Shown: one piece after another, positions 15,257-23,365 of the stretch
Layout of the letters: the number at the start of each line of letters is the position of its first letter
How positions within the stretch are numbered: the first letter of the stretch is position 1
Source: Micromonosporaceae bacterium
GTDB taxonomy: Bacteria; Actinomycetota; Actinomycetes; Mycobacteriales; Micromonosporaceae
Assembly (NCBI GenBank): GCA_020027875.1
Contig: JAHRHA010000052.1
Span: 1-39,779, forward strand
Direction of reading: 5' to 3'
Length of the DNA stretch: 39,779 bases
Made by a program: the position numbers and the translations under genes
The notes under the pieces: generated by a model
What the model was told of the DNA's origin: nothing
Database searches by the model: none
What the model saw: the letters and a program-made list of their open reading frames with translations, nothing else

Positions 15257-16210
15257 ATGGCCACATCGCGCGCCCGCCGGTCGTGCCTCGCCGTTCCCGG
15301 GTCGAGCCTGAAGATGCTGGAGAAGGCTCAGGGCCTCGCGGCGGATCAGGTCTTCCTCGACCTCGAGGACGCCGTCGCCCCGTTGGCCAAGGCGGACGCG
15401 CGCAAGAACATTGTGGCGGCGCTCAACGAGGGTGACTGGGGCGGCAAGACCCGGGTTGTTCGCGTCAACGACCTCACCACCCCGTGGACCTACCGCGACG
15501 TGATCGAGACGGTCGAGGGGGCGGGCAGCAACCTCGACTGCATCATGCTGCCGAAGGTGCAGACCCCCGAGCATGTCGCCTGGCTCGATCTCACGCTCAC
15601 CCAACTCGAGAAGTCACTCGGCCTGCGAGTTGGCGGAATCGGCATCGAGGCGCAGATCGAAAACGCCCGAGGCCTGGTCAATGTGGACGCCATTGCGGCG
15701 GCATCGCCGCGCATCGAGACGATCATTTTCGGTCCAGCCGACTTCATGGCATCGATCAACATGAGGTCGATGGTGGTCGGCGCGCTGAACCCGGACTACC
15801 CCGGCGACCCGTATCACTACATCCTCATGCGGATTCTCATGGCCGCCCGGATGCACGACCTGCAGGCCATCGACGGGCCGTTCCTTCAGGTCCGCGACGT
15901 GGACGCATTCCGCGAGGTCGCGAAGCGGTCGGCGGCGCTGGGCTTTGACGGCAAGTGGGTCCTGCACCCCGGGCAGATCGACGCGGCCAACGAGATTTAC
16001 TCACCGTCCCAGTTCGACTATGACCACGCCGAATTGATTCTCGATGCGTACGAGTTCTACACCTCGGAGGCCGGCGGTAGGCTCGGCGCGGTCATGCTCG
16101 GAGACGAGATGATCGATGAGGCGTCCCGGAAAATGGCCGTCGTCATGGCCGCGAAGGGTCGAGCCGCCGGGATGGCCCGGACGTCATCCTTCACACCTCT
16201 GGATGCCTAA
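15257..16210 (+). CDS. mcl: HpcH/HpaI aldolase (CitE-like), probable L-malyl-CoA/beta-methylmalyl-CoA lyase
   Basis: A 317-residue (beta/alpha)8 lyase that cleaves or forms malyl-CoA-type thioesters. RRSCLAVPGSSLKMLEKAQ, VFLDLEDAVAPLAK, the metal-binding GIGIEAQIEN and IIFGPADFMASINM, and GFDGKWVLHPGQI are all present. As I remember it, this closely resembles the Streptomyces protein encoded beside ccr in the ethylmalonyl-CoA pathway cluster. That pathway's methylsuccinyl-CoA dehydrogenase and mesaconyl-CoA hydratase also occur in this window (19094 and 24040), which supports beta-methylmalyl-CoA as substrate. AAGGAG at 15243-15248 is the SD for ATG 15257. The gene ends at an inverted repeat at 16231-16265. 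Confidence 0.88.
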   Translation: MATSRARRSCLAVPGSSLKMLEKAQGLAADQVFLDLEDAVAPLAKADARKNIVAALNEGDWGGKTRVVRVNDLTTPWTYRDVIETVEGAGSNLDCIMLPKVQTPEHVAWLDLTLTQLEKSLGLRVGGIGIEAQIENARGLVNVDAIAAASPRIETIIFGPADFMASINMRSMVVGALNPDYPGDPYHYILMRILMAARMHDLQAIDGPFLQVRDVDAFREVAKRSAALGFDGKWVLHPGQIDAANEIYSPSQFDYDHAELILDAYEFYTSEAGGRLGAVMLGDEMIDEASRKMAVVMAAKGRAAGMARTSSFTPLDA

Positions 16211-16230
16211 CCTCTCGCCGATCACGGGCG

Positions 16231-16265
16231 TGTGGCCGTGATGCAGAGATCAAACCACGGCCACA
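16231..16265. terminator. 10-bp inverted repeat between convergent genes
   Basis: TGTGGCCGTG (16231-16240) and CACGGCCACA (16256-16265) are perfect complements around a 15-base loop. The pair sits between the stop of the malyl-CoA lyase gene and that of the convergent DUF4190 gene, so it may end transcription from both sides. Confidence 0.6.
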
Positions 16266-16281
16266 GGCCCTAGATCGACAG

Positions 16282-16971
16282 CTAGGTGAGGGTGCTGAGG
16301 AGCAGGCGCAACGCGTCGAGCTGATACCCGCTGTTGTACGGGTAGTCCGTGGGCGGGGCGGAGTTCACAGCCCACACGATGAAGATCACGAAGAACGCGA
16401 CGATGAGAAGCCCCAGACCGGTCGCGATCCATCCGACGATGATGCCGGCGAGAGCCATGCCGTCACCGGACTCTTGGCGATCGCGAATCTGACGGCGTGA
16501 GAAATGGCCGAGGATGGCGCCGACGATGCCGATCAGGCCGCCTGCGCCATAGCAGAACAGGAAGAAGGCGCCGACGATCGAGACGACCATCGACGCGATC
16601 GCCAAGCCGTTGGTCTTCGGTGCCGGTGCGTACGCAGGGTAGTAGCCACCCGCCTGGCCCGGGTACCCGCCATATCCGCCATATCCAGGGGATGGCGGCG
16701 ACGTCACCGGGTAGCTGGCGCCCGCGTACGGGCCTTGCGCGTACGGGCCTTGTGCGTACGGGTCGGCCGTGTACGGGGCAGCCGGGTTCCCTGCCGGCTC
16801 GGGTGCTGCGATGTAGCCGTTGTCAGGGGCGGCGAACACTGGTGCTTCGCCCGCCGACATGGGAGCGGCCCCGACCGAGAACTCGGGCGGCGCCGGCATC
16901 CGCGGTGGCGCCGGTGGGACGGTCGGAGCGGTCGGGTCGGACCAGGCAGGCGAGGAGTCGGTGTTGGTCAT
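16282..16971 (-). CDS. DUF4190 membrane protein with Pro/Gly/Tyr-rich N-terminus
   Basis: A 229-residue protein. Residues 1-120 are disordered and rich in Pro, Ala, Gly and Tyr, with repeated YAQGPYA and GYGGY units. Then come two membrane hairpins of the DUF4190 type: TNGLAIASMVVSIVGAFFLF, followed by [36 protein letters not shown] and a third hydrophobic stretch. The I-x-R-x-Q-x ... G-D-G-x-A-L-A-G core is the family signature; function unknown. The start overlaps the stop of the upstream DUF4190 gene in ATGA, so the two are translationally coupled. Confidence 0.88.
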   Translation of the reverse strand: MTNTDSSPAWSDPTAPTVPPAPPRMPAPPEFSVGAAPMSAGEAPVFAAPDNGYIAAPEPAGNPAAPYTADPYAQGPYAQGPYAGASYPVTSPPSPGYGGYGGYPGQAGGYYPAYAPAPKTNGLAIASMVVSIVGAFFLFCYGAGGLIGIVGAILGHFSRRQIRDRQESGDGMALAGIIVGWIATGLGLLIVAFFVIFIVWAVNSAPPTDYPYNSGYQLDALRLLLSTLT

Positions 16972-17426
16972 CAGGTGCCCGCCAGTCCGCCCGCGCCGAG
17001 GGCCCCCAGCAGCACGATGTAACCGCCGCAGATGAGCACCCAGATGCCCGTGGTGATCCAGCCGACGATGATGCCCGCGAGCGCGAAGCCGTCGCCCTGT
17101 TCACCGGTCTGCTGGATCTGCTTGCGGGCGATGTGGCCCATGATCGCGCCGACCGGCCCGAAACCGACGATGGCGACAATCATTGCGGCGATCGCGAGAC
17201 CATTGGTCGGCCGGCTTACGACGATGGGCTGTCCATACGGCGGCTGTCCATACGGCGGCTGGCCGTAAACAGGTTGGCCGTAAACAGGTTGGCCGTAACC
17301 AGGTTGGCCGTATGCGGGCTGGTCGTAGGCCGGCGTGCCGGAGGTTGGCTGCGCAGGCGGCAGCGGCGGCTGCTGCGGTTGCCAGGTCGGGTCGGACCAG
17401 CCGCTGGACTGTTGAGGATCGGTCAT
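16971..17426 (-). CDS. DUF4190 membrane protein with YGQP repeats
   Basis: A 151-residue protein with an N-terminal tract of seven or more five-residue YGQP(x) repeats (about residues 32-66) encoded by a 15-bp tandem DNA repeat (17227-17330). It is followed by [50 protein letters not shown] and a last hydrophobic helix. The membrane core closely resembles that of the next gene, so the pair is probably a duplication with diverging tails. The start is ATG 17426 with a GAAAGG-type SD. Function unknown; a cell-surface or envelope role is only a guess from the repeats. Confidence 0.88.
   Translation of the reverse strand: MTDPQQSSGWSDPTWQPQQPPLPPAQPTSGTPAYDQPAYGQPGYGQPVYGQPVYGQPPYGQPPYGQPIVVSRPTNGLAIAAMIVAIVGFGPVGAIMGHIARKQIQQTGEQGDGFALAGIIVGWITTGIWVLICGGYIVLLGALGAGGLAGT
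17227..17330. repeat. 15-bp tandem repeats encoding YGQP(x) units
   Basis: Short in-frame repeats of two subtypes, GTCCATACGGCGGCT and GGCCGTAAACAGGTT, run head to tail. Some neighbouring copies are identical, which suggests recent copy-number change inside the DUF4190 gene. Confidence 0.85.
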
Positions 17427-17585
17427 GGGCCTTTCTCCGTGTCGGCGCGCTGTGCCAAGTGCGAATCATGGCGATTGATAGCCAGGCCAGGCCAGGGTAG
17501 CGGGCGCCGTCACGCGGGGATGTCCGCCGAACGTCCGGGTGTGCGCGGTTTGCCGTGAAGGCGGCCTACCGGCAGGATCAGCGCC

Positions 17586-18356
17586 ATGGGAACTGACGCC
17601 GACCGGCTCGACGGCCGGGTCGCACTCGTTACTGGTGCCGGTAGCCCCGACGGCATCGGTTACGCCACGGCGGCCAGGCTGAGCTGGCTCGGTGCCAATG
17701 TCGCGATCGTCTCGACCACCCGACGTATTCATGACCGGGCATCCGAGCTGGGCATCACCGGGTTCGTCGCCGACCTCACCGACGAGGCGGAGGTGGGCGC
17801 GCTGGCGGATGCGGTCGGCGAGCAACTCGGTGACGTCAGCATCCTCGTCAACAATGCCGGGCTGGCCAGTAAGGCGAGCCCGGAGGTGTTACGGCCGGTT
17901 GCCCAGCTCAGCTACGACGAGTGGCGGGTAGAGATCGATCGAAACCTGACGACGGCATTCCTGACCAGCCGGGCGGTCGTGTCCGGGATGGCGGAGCGCG
18001 GCTGGGGGCGGATCGTCAACCTGTCCGCGACGGCCGGTCCGATCAATGCGCTGCCGACGGAGGCAGCCTACGCCGCCGCGAAGGCGGGCGTGCTCGGCCT
18101 GACCCGGGCGCTAGCGATGGAGGTCGTCGCCGACGGGGTCACCGTCAACGCGGTGGCCCCCGGCATCATTCACACTGGCAGCTCGACCGTGACCGAGCTC
18201 AAACGAGGCCTGGACACCCCGATGGGGCGGCCGGGAACGCCGGACGAGGTCGCCGCTGCCATCGCATTCCTGTGTACGCCCTCTGCCTCCTACATCACGG
18301 GTCAGATCCTCGTGATCGACGGTGGCAATAGCGTCCGCGAAGTTCAATACCGCTAA
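17586..18356 (+). CDS. SDR family oxidoreductase (FabG-like)
   Basis: A 256-residue classical short-chain reductase. The cofactor motif [10 protein letters not shown] carries a two-residue insertion (S-P-D) compared with TGxxxGIG, seen in several actinobacterial SDRs. NNAG, the catalytic Ser in NLSATAG, YAAAK and the end [12 protein letters not shown] follow. It may reduce a 3-oxoacyl thioester or another carbonyl; its position among ethylmalonyl-CoA pathway genes suggests acyl-CoA metabolism but does not prove it. The start is ATG 17586 with a weak SD (GGCAGGATC). Its TAA overlaps the stop of the convergent DUF4190 gene by three bases. Confidence 0.9.
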   Translation: MGTDADRLDGRVALVTGAGSPDGIGYATAARLSWLGANVAIVSTTRRIHDRASELGITGFVADLTDEAEVGALADAVGEQLGDVSILVNNAGLASKASPEVLRPVAQLSYDEWRVEIDRNLTTAFLTSRAVVSGMAERGWGRIVNLSATAGPINALPTEAAYAAAKAGVLGLTRALAMEVVADGVTVNAVAPGIIHTGSSTVTELKRGLDTPMGRPGTPDEVAAAIAFLCTPSASYITGQILVIDGGNSVREVQYR

Positions 18357-18946
18357 TACGTCGTGGTACTCGCGCTGATCACGGAGATCACCACGGCACC
18401 GCAGCATATGAGCAGGTAGAGACCGGTCAGCACGTACCCGATGATGAGCCCGGCCGTGGCCAGCCCCGACCCCTCCTCGCCGGTCTGAGCGATTTGCCTC
18501 TTGGCGATGTGTCCACAGACGATGCCGGCGGGTGGGAACACCAACGCGAGGACCAGCGCCAAGATCGCCATGGTGTTGGTGCGCCGCACGGGTGCGGCGG
18601 GGTAGGTCTGATACGGCTGGCCGTAGCCACCGGACTGCGCTGCGTCCGCAGGCGGCGGGTAGCCGGATGCGGCCGGATAACCCCCGGGCGGTGGGAACGA
18701 CGGCGGTGGCGGGGGCGGATACCCCCCGGGCGGCGGGAACGGCGGCGGTGGCGGGGGCGGATACCCCCCGACCGGTGGGGGCGGGTACCCCTCCGGCGGC
18801 GGTGGGGGCGGCGGTTCGGAGCCGGGGGTCGCCCAGGGTGCCTCCGACTCACCTGGGGGTTGTGGCGGCTCGTCTGGAGGCCTCGGCGCGTCACCCGTCG
18901 GAGGCTGGTCGGACGTCCCGTCGGACGGCGATGGCTGCCATGTCAT
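18353..18946 (-). CDS. Third DUF4190 membrane protein, with polyproline N-terminus
   Basis: A 197-residue protein. Residues 1-115 are dominated by Pro, with tandem 14-residue units of the type [14 protein letters not shown] encoded by a 42-bp DNA repeat. The C-terminal 80 residues carry the DUF4190 core ([49 protein letters not shown]) and a last helix. The ATG at 18946 has GGAAGGGG 6 bp upstream; a further ATG at 18952 would leave no room for it. Longer in-frame readings run antisense through the acyl-CoA dehydrogenase gene and are rejected. Function unknown. Confidence 0.85.
   Translation of the reverse strand: MTWQPSPSDGTSDQPPTGDAPRPPDEPPQPPGESEAPWATPGSEPPPPPPPEGYPPPPVGGYPPPPPPPFPPPGGYPPPPPPSFPPPGGYPAASGYPPPADAAQSGGYGQPYQTYPAAPVRRTNTMAILALVLALVFPPAGIVCGHIAKRQIAQTGEEGSGLATAGLIIGYVLTGLYLLICCGAVVISVISASTTTY
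18675..18774. repeat. 42-bp tandem repeat encoding polyproline units
   Basis: GGATA(A/C)CCCCCGGGCGG-type units start near 18675, 18717 and 18759 and differ at only a few bases. The period keeps the reading frame of the DUF4190 gene. Confidence 0.8.
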
Positions 18947-19093
18947 GCGCATCCCCTTCCTGTCGATCCCATTCTGGCCCGGCCCGCGCCGTTTGGTGAG
19001 ATTTCGCACAGGGGCTGTCGCCCTCCCCCATTGGTTGGGAGCGGCGACAGCGCCCATACTCACCGGTAACTCGAATTTCTCGCGGAGGCTCCC

Positions 19094-20299
19094 ATGGCCC
19101 GCCTCGCTCAGACACCCGGCCTCACCGAGGTGCAGCGGGACATACTCGCCACGGTGCGCGAGTTCGTCGACAAGGAGATCATCCCGCACGCGCAGCGGCT
19201 GGAGCACGCCGACACGTACCCCGCCGAGATCGTCGAAGGCATGCGCGACATGGGCCTGTTCGGCTTGACAATCTCCGAGGAGTACGGCGGGCTGGGCGAG
19301 TCGCTGCTGACGTACGCGCTCGTAGTCGAGGAGCTGTCGCGCGGATGGATGTCGATCTCGGGCATCGTCAATACCCATTTCATCGTCGCCTACCTTGTCT
19401 CCCAGCACGGCTCGCCGGAGCAGAAGTCCCGCCTGCTGCCACGAATGGCCACCGGCGACATACGTGGGGCGTTCTCCATGTCGGAGCCGGGGTGCGGCTC
19501 GGACGTGGCGGCGATCCGGTCCAAGGCCGAGCGCTCCACCGACGGCGCGACCTTCGTCCTGAATGGACAGAAGATGTGGCTGACCAACGGCGCCTACTCC
19601 TCGGTCGTCGCGACGCTGGTGAAGACCGAACTGGGTGCCGAGAGCGTGTACGGGAACATGACCACGTTCCTGCTCGAGAAGGAGCCCGGCTTCGGGGAGA
19701 CCGCGCCCGGGCTCACCATCCCCGGAAAGATCGAGAAGATGGGCTACAAGGGTGTCGAGACCACCGAGATGGTCCTCGACGGCCACGCGGTATCCGACTC
19801 CTCCGTCCTCGGTGGAGTCGATGCGGGTCTAGGCCGCGGCTTCTATCAGATGATGGACGGCATCGAGGTGGGTCGAGTCAATGTGGCCGCGCGCGCCTGC
19901 GGGATCGCGCTGCGGGCGTTCGAGCTTGCGGTCGCATACGCGCAGCAGCGGTCCACGTTCGGCCAGCCCATCGCGCAGCACCAGGCAGTGGCGTTCAAGC
20001 TCGCTGAAATGGGTACGAAGATCGAGGCGGCCCATGGATTAATGGTCAACGCCGCCCGGCTCAAGGATTCCGGCGAACGCAACGACGTCGAGGCCGGCAT
20101 GGCCAAGTTGCTCGCCTCGGAGTACTGCGTGGAGGTCGTCCAGGAGTCGTTCCGCATCCACGGCGGGTATGGATTCTCGAAGGAGTACGAGATCGAGCGG
20201 CTCATGCGAGAGGCGCCGTTCCTGCTGATCGGCGAGGGCACCTCGGAGATCCAGAAGACGATCATTTCGCGGGGCCTGCTCAAGGAGTACAAGCTCTGA
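19094..20299 (+). CDS. mcd: Acyl-CoA dehydrogenase, probable (2S)-methylsuccinyl-CoA dehydrogenase
   Basis: A 401-residue flavoprotein. The N-terminal helical domain is followed by the FAD-binding beta domain (FSMSEPGCGSDVAAI; NGQKMWLTNG) and the C-terminal helical domain with RSTFGQPIAQHQAV and the closing LIGEGTSEIQKTIISRGLL; Glu381 in GEGT matches the catalytic base of this superfamily. The length and my memory of the Streptomyces ethylmalonyl-CoA cluster protein fit methylsuccinyl-CoA dehydrogenase, which forms mesaconyl-CoA. The mesaconyl-CoA hydratase and the beta-methylmalyl-CoA lyase are also in the window. SD GGAGG at 19083-19087, start ATG 19094. An ordinary short-chain acyl-CoA dehydrogenase is the alternative. 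Confidence 0.88.
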   Translation: MARLAQTPGLTEVQRDILATVREFVDKEIIPHAQRLEHADTYPAEIVEGMRDMGLFGLTISEEYGGLGESLLTYALVVEELSRGWMSISGIVNTHFIVAYLVSQHGSPEQKSRLLPRMATGDIRGAFSMSEPGCGSDVAAIRSKAERSTDGATFVLNGQKMWLTNGAYSSVVATLVKTELGAESVYGNMTTFLLEKEPGFGETAPGLTIPGKIEKMGYKGVETTEMVLDGHAVSDSSVLGGVDAGLGRGFYQMMDGIEVGRVNVAARACGIALRAFELAVAYAQQRSTFGQPIAQHQAVAFKLAEMGTKIEAAHGLMVNAARLKDSGERNDVEAGMAKLLASEYCVEVVQESFRIHGGYGFSKEYEIERLMREAPFLLIGEGTSEIQKTIISRGLLKEYKL

Positions 20300-20347
20300 C
20301 GGTTCAGGCCGGACTGCTCAGATCTTCACAGGCGGCCCAGCCGAACG

Positions 20348-20566
20348 TCAGGGCACACAGTGTGCGATGCCCGGCTCCCAGGTACCGACTGCCTCGCCCT
20401 TCAGCACGGGGTCGACCATGGGCTTCGCGCTGGCGAGCGCGTCGTCGAGCGTTGGCCACCGCCCCGCGATGAGCGCGTCTGTGCCCGTGGCGGCGGCATA
20501 CCGTTCGCGCCAGTCGGGTCGCGGAGGATGCGGGCCGGTTTCGTCACGGGTATGTCGTAGACCCAC
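20348..20566 (-). CDS. Small hypothetical protein, doubtful
   Basis: A 72-residue reading frame from GTG 20566 (TGPHPPRPDWRERYAAATG ... DPVLKGEAVGTWEPGIAHCVP). The composition and codon third positions are compatible with a real protein or a fragment, but there is no clear SD and I recognise no family. The frame is open only to a stop at about 20618, so if this is the 3' end of a decayed longer gene, the 5' part is lost. It fills the space between the acyl-CoA dehydrogenase and the CoA-binding gene. No function can be given. Confidence 0.35.
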   Translation of the reverse strand: MGLRHTRDETGPHPPRPDWRERYAAATGTDALIAGRWPTLDDALASAKPMVDPVLKGEAVGTWEPGIAHCVP

Positions 20567-20689
20567 TCGACCTCGCGCGTTGGGATGCTTCCCGCGTGGA
20601 ACTCGACTCCGGACCGGCTAACACGCCGCGGCTGGGGAAGCGCTGGGTGTGGCCCATGCGCTCCTCAATCGAACGGTCGGATCCGCAGG

Positions 20690-21097
20690 TCAGAAGCGTT
20701 TCGTCAAGCGGTCCAGGGCCCGTTCGACGGCGATGCAGAGATCCTCGACATAGTCCACTCCGGCATCGACGGCGATTCGTCGCCCTTCGGGCGAGACGAT
20801 GCCCTGCTGAAGCCAGACGGCCTTCGCGCCGATCGCCACGGCCTGCCGAACCACGTCGGCTGCCTGTCCCGACGGTCGGAAGACGTTGACGAGGTCGACG
20901 GTCTCCGGCACCTCGGCCAGGCTCGGGTAACAGCGCTCGCCCCAGATTTCTTCGGCGTACGGGTTAACCGGGATCACCCGCCAGCCGTGCAACTTCAGCT
21001 GCAACGGCACGGCGTACGCGGCCTTCTCCTCATGACGCGAGGCACCGACGACGGCGATGGTGGCGAAGTCTTCAAGCATCTGTCTGGGGGTACGCAC
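20690..21097 (-). CDS. CoA-binding domain protein (YccU-like)
   Basis: A 135-residue protein made of one CoA-binding (Rossmann) domain: the opening TIAVVGASRHEEKAAYAVPLQLKLHGWRVIPVNP contains the nucleotide-binding turn and the succinyl-CoA-ligase-like V-G-A-S motif, and AKAVWLQQGIVSPEGRRIA is the later conserved part. Stand-alone members bind CoA; their biological role is not known. The start is GTG 21097 (VRTPRQMLEDF). The small membrane protein frame at 21108-21272 lies directly upstream on the same strand. Confidence 0.9.
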   Translation of the reverse strand: MRTPRQMLEDFATIAVVGASRHEEKAAYAVPLQLKLHGWRVIPVNPYAEEIWGERCYPSLAEVPETVDLVNVFRPSGQAADVVRQAVAIGAKAVWLQQGIVSPEGRRIAVDAGVDYVEDLCIAVERALDRLTKRF

Positions 21098-21107
21098 GAC
21101 GATGACC

Positions 21108-21272
21108 CTAGCTCGGGATGCGCCCTAGCTGACGATGGAACCGGTCGCGGCGGCGTCGAGTGGCGATGACGAGCGCGGCGGCGCTGTCGGGCGAGATGAT
21201 CATGAGAACAGCGAGCGCGATCGCTAACGCGGGGACCCCTGCGGTAACCGCCTCCGATCGCGGCCTCCGCAT
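21108..21272 (-). CDS. Possible 54-residue single-pass membrane protein
   Basis: An uninterrupted frame from ATG 21272 to TAG at 21108-21110 encodes MRRPRSEAVTAGVPALAIALAVL and on to a basic tail (ATRRRRDRFHRQLGRIPS). One hydrophobic helix (about residues 10-38) between an N-terminal Arg cluster and a C-terminal Arg cluster is typical of small actinobacterial membrane proteins. A weak GGGG lies 4 bp before the ATG. It lies between two - strand genes with gaps of 10 and 25 bp, which favours it being real. There is no family evidence. Confidence 0.4.
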   Translation of the reverse strand: MRRPRSEAVTAGVPALAIALAVLMIISPDSAAALVIATRRRRDRFHRQLGRIPS

Positions 21273-21297
21273 AGACCCCGACTGTAGGCGCGGACCT

Positions 21298-22773
21298 CTA
21301 CAGCAGCGTCAGCTGTTCGGCCGGCGCGGCGCGCGGGGTGGCGCCCGCCGGCGACGATGTGGGTAGGCGCCGATGCTCCGTCATGTGGTCCGTGCCGACG
21401 TGGTGGCGCCGGGCGGCCGCGGCCACTCGGGCGCTGACCTCACGCTGGTAGGCCTTCGGCGCATACGAGCCCTTGCCGTAGATGTCCCGGTACCGGCCCA
21501 CGAGATCGGGGTGGGCGCGGCCCAGCCAGGCGGCGTACCACTCCCGGGCGCCGGGACGCAGGTGCAGCGTCAACGGCACCACGCCAGCGGCGCCGGCCGC
21601 CCCGATCGCCGCCACAGTTGCGTCGATGGACTCGTCGGTGTCGGTGAGCCCGGGCAGGATCGGGGCCATCAGCACGCTGACGTCGAAGCCCGCATCTGCG
21701 AACGTCCGTACCGCGTCGAGCCGTCGCCGTGGGCTGGGCGTGCCTGGTTCGACCGCGCGCCAGATCGCCTCATCCACGAACCCCACCGAGAAGCTGACCC
21801 CGACATCGGTCACCTCGGCCGCCTGCCTCAGCAGCTCGAGGTCGCGGGTAATGAGGGTGCCCTTGGTGAGGATCGAGAACGGATTAGCATGATCGCGCAG
21901 CGCGGCGATGATGCCGCGCATCAGTTCGTACCGGCCCTCCGCCCGCTGGTAACAGTCCACATTGGTGCCCATCGCGATGTGAGCGCCGGCCCAGCCGGCC
22001 CCGGTGAGCTCCTTGCGTAGCAGCTGGGGCGCGTTGACCTTCACGACGACCTTGCTGTCGAAGTCGTGACCCGCGTCGAGATCGAGGTAGGTGTGGGTGT
22101 TGCGGGCGAAGCAGTTGTGGCTCACAACGCCGTTGGCGATGAAGTCGCCCGTTGTCGTGGTGATGTCGTACATCGGCAGCTCGATGCTCACTGGCTCGAC
22201 CGCGACAACTCTGCGCAGCCCGTCCGGAGAACCGCCGATACGGACCCCCGCCGGGCCGACGCCGATCAGCTTGTCGCCAGCCTCGAGGTCTGCGACGACG
22301 TGGCGCCAACCTCGGTCGCTGAGGAATCGGTGGTCCCCGCTAGCGACAAGCTCGGTGCCGTCCTCGAGCGTGACCCGGTGCGCCGGCTTCGCGGTCGACC
22401 ATTGCGCCAGCACCTCGGCCGCGACGTAGCGCCGGCCTCCCGCCTCTGCCACCGTTCCGACGATCGCGTCACCCGGTCGCAGCTCTGCGATGGCCCGCTC
22501 GGTGCCATCGGCCAGCCTGATCCGGGTGTCGGCCTCTAGGCAGTAGATGCAAGCATGACTGCATCCCCGGTACGGGTTGATCGTCCAGTCGAACGGCATG
22601 CGTGAAGCGGACGGCACCCGGCTGATGATCGACTTAGCCTGGATCTCGTAGAACGTCATGCCGGCGAAACCTGGGGTGTCAGAGGTGCGCGCGACCGCAT
22701 GCGGCAGCGCCAGCGGCAATGCATCCGGCGGGTTTGCCGCGAGGGCGTCCACACCTAAGTTATCCCAACGCAT
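21298..22773 (-). CDS. Rv2578c-family radical SAM protein containing an intein
   Basis: The precursor has 491 residues; the spliced protein would have 348. The radical SAM motif is split: Cys71 and Cys75 in GCSHACIY precede the intein (residues 78-220), and the third cluster cysteine is Cys221, the first residue after it, so splicing rebuilds C-x3-C-x2-C. The barrel follows (ILTKGTLITRDLELL, VLMAPILPGLTD, a C-terminal helical part with GKGSYAPKAYQREV). The family resembles spore-photoproduct-lyase-like radical SAM proteins; the reaction is unknown. ATG 22773 has only a weak SD (GGATT). Without splicing the intein's own Cys78 would occupy the third-ligand position, so activity of the precursor is uncertain. 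Confidence 0.9.
   Translation of the reverse strand: MRWDNLGVDALAANPPDALPLALPHAVARTSDTPGFAGMTFYEIQAKSIISRVPSASRMPFDWTINPYRGCSHACIYCLEADTRIRLADGTERAIAELRPGDAIVGTVAEAGGRRYVAAEVLAQWSTAKPAHRVTLEDGTELVASGDHRFLSDRGWRHVVADLEAGDKLIGVGPAGVRIGGSPDGLRRVVAVEPVSIELPMYDITTTTGDFIANGVVSHNCFARNTHTYLDLDAGHDFDSKVVVKVNAPQLLRKELTGAGWAGAHIAMGTNVDCYQRAEGRYELMRGIIAALRDHANPFSILTKGTLITRDLELLRQAAEVTDVGVSFSVGFVDEAIWRAVEPGTPSPRRRLDAVRTFADAGFDVSVLMAPILPGLTDTDESIDATVAAIGAAGAAGVVPLTLHLRPGAREWYAAWLGRAHPDLVGRYRDIYGKGSYAPKAYQREVSARVAAAARRHHVGTDHMTEHRRLPTSSPAGATPRAAPAEQLTLL
22114..22542 (-). other. Mini-intein (143 residues) within the radical SAM gene
   Basis: The coding segment from Cys78 to Asn220 has the Hint-domain splicing blocks: block A CLEADTRIRLADGT with Cys1, a block B of the type G-D-H-R-F-L with the conserved His, and blocks F and G (MYDITTTTGDFIANGVVSHN) ending in His-Asn, followed by Cys+1. 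No LAGLIDADG or HNH homing endonuclease is visible and the length is near the minimum for a Hint domain, so it is a mini-intein that can no longer home by itself. Confidence 0.93.
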
Positions 22774-22832
22774 GTTCTAATCCGAACACACGTACGTTGT
22801 GTTGTCTACCCCGACGCGCGACGATTTTCAGG

Positions 22833-23189
22833 TCAGGCGGCCACGGCGCGGGTGCGCACCTCGTCCATGTCTAGCTCGCGAACCAGTCCGATCAGCGACT
22901 CAAGGGCCTGCTCGGGAAGCGCACCAGATTGCTGATAGACAAGCACACCGTCACGGATCGCCATGATCGTGGGGATCGAGCGGATCTCGAACTCCTGCGA
23001 CAGCAGCGCCTCAGCCTCGGTGTCCACCTTCGCGAACACGATGTCAGGGTGCTTCTCGGAGACGCGCTCGAAGATCGGCGCAAACCTCACACAGGGTCCG
23101 CACCAGGCGGCCCAGAAGTCGACCAGCACGATTCCTTCGCCGTGGGTCACCTCGTCGAAGTTGTCAGCTGTCAGCTCTCTGGTCGCCAC
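22833..23189 (-). CDS. trxA: Thioredoxin
   Basis: A 118-residue thioredoxin with the redox motif WCGPC (Cys30, Cys33) after the usual VLVDFWAAWCGPC strand, the cis-proline segment IRSIPTIMAI and a final helix. It carries a C-terminal extension of about 10 residues (DEVRTRAVAA). The start is GTG 23189 with a GGAG SD 7 bp upstream. It reduces disulfides in the cytosol with thioredoxin reductase, which is not in the window. It is upstream of the intein-containing radical SAM gene by 59 bp on the same strand. Confidence 0.94.
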   Translation of the reverse strand: MATRELTADNFDEVTHGEGIVLVDFWAAWCGPCVRFAPIFERVSEKHPDIVFAKVDTEAEALLSQEFEIRSIPTIMAIRDGVLVYQQSGALPEQALESLIGLVRELDMDEVRTRAVAA

Positions 23190-23365
23190 CGTGTACTCCG
23201 TTCGCTGTTCACAATCGTGAGTGGGTTACCCATTCGCCCACGTCCATCACCAACGCCCGCCCGCCGCAGGCCATTCCACGCTTGCTGGTGCCCGGCCTGT
23301 GGGACGGGTCACTCGATCGGCGGCGCTACTACCAACCGCCTGGCGAGAGTTGGCACCATAGAGAG

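Noticed and set aside
18353..19786. 477-residue version of the polyproline DUF4190 protein
   Set aside because: The extra N-terminus is antisense to the acyl-CoA dehydrogenase; the GGAAGGGG SD before ATG 18946 decides the start.
21298..22773. Two separate genes or a frameshifted radical SAM gene
   Set aside because: The internal segment has complete intein splicing blocks with Cys1, His-Asn and Cys+1, and the frame is continuous, so it is an intein and not a disruption.
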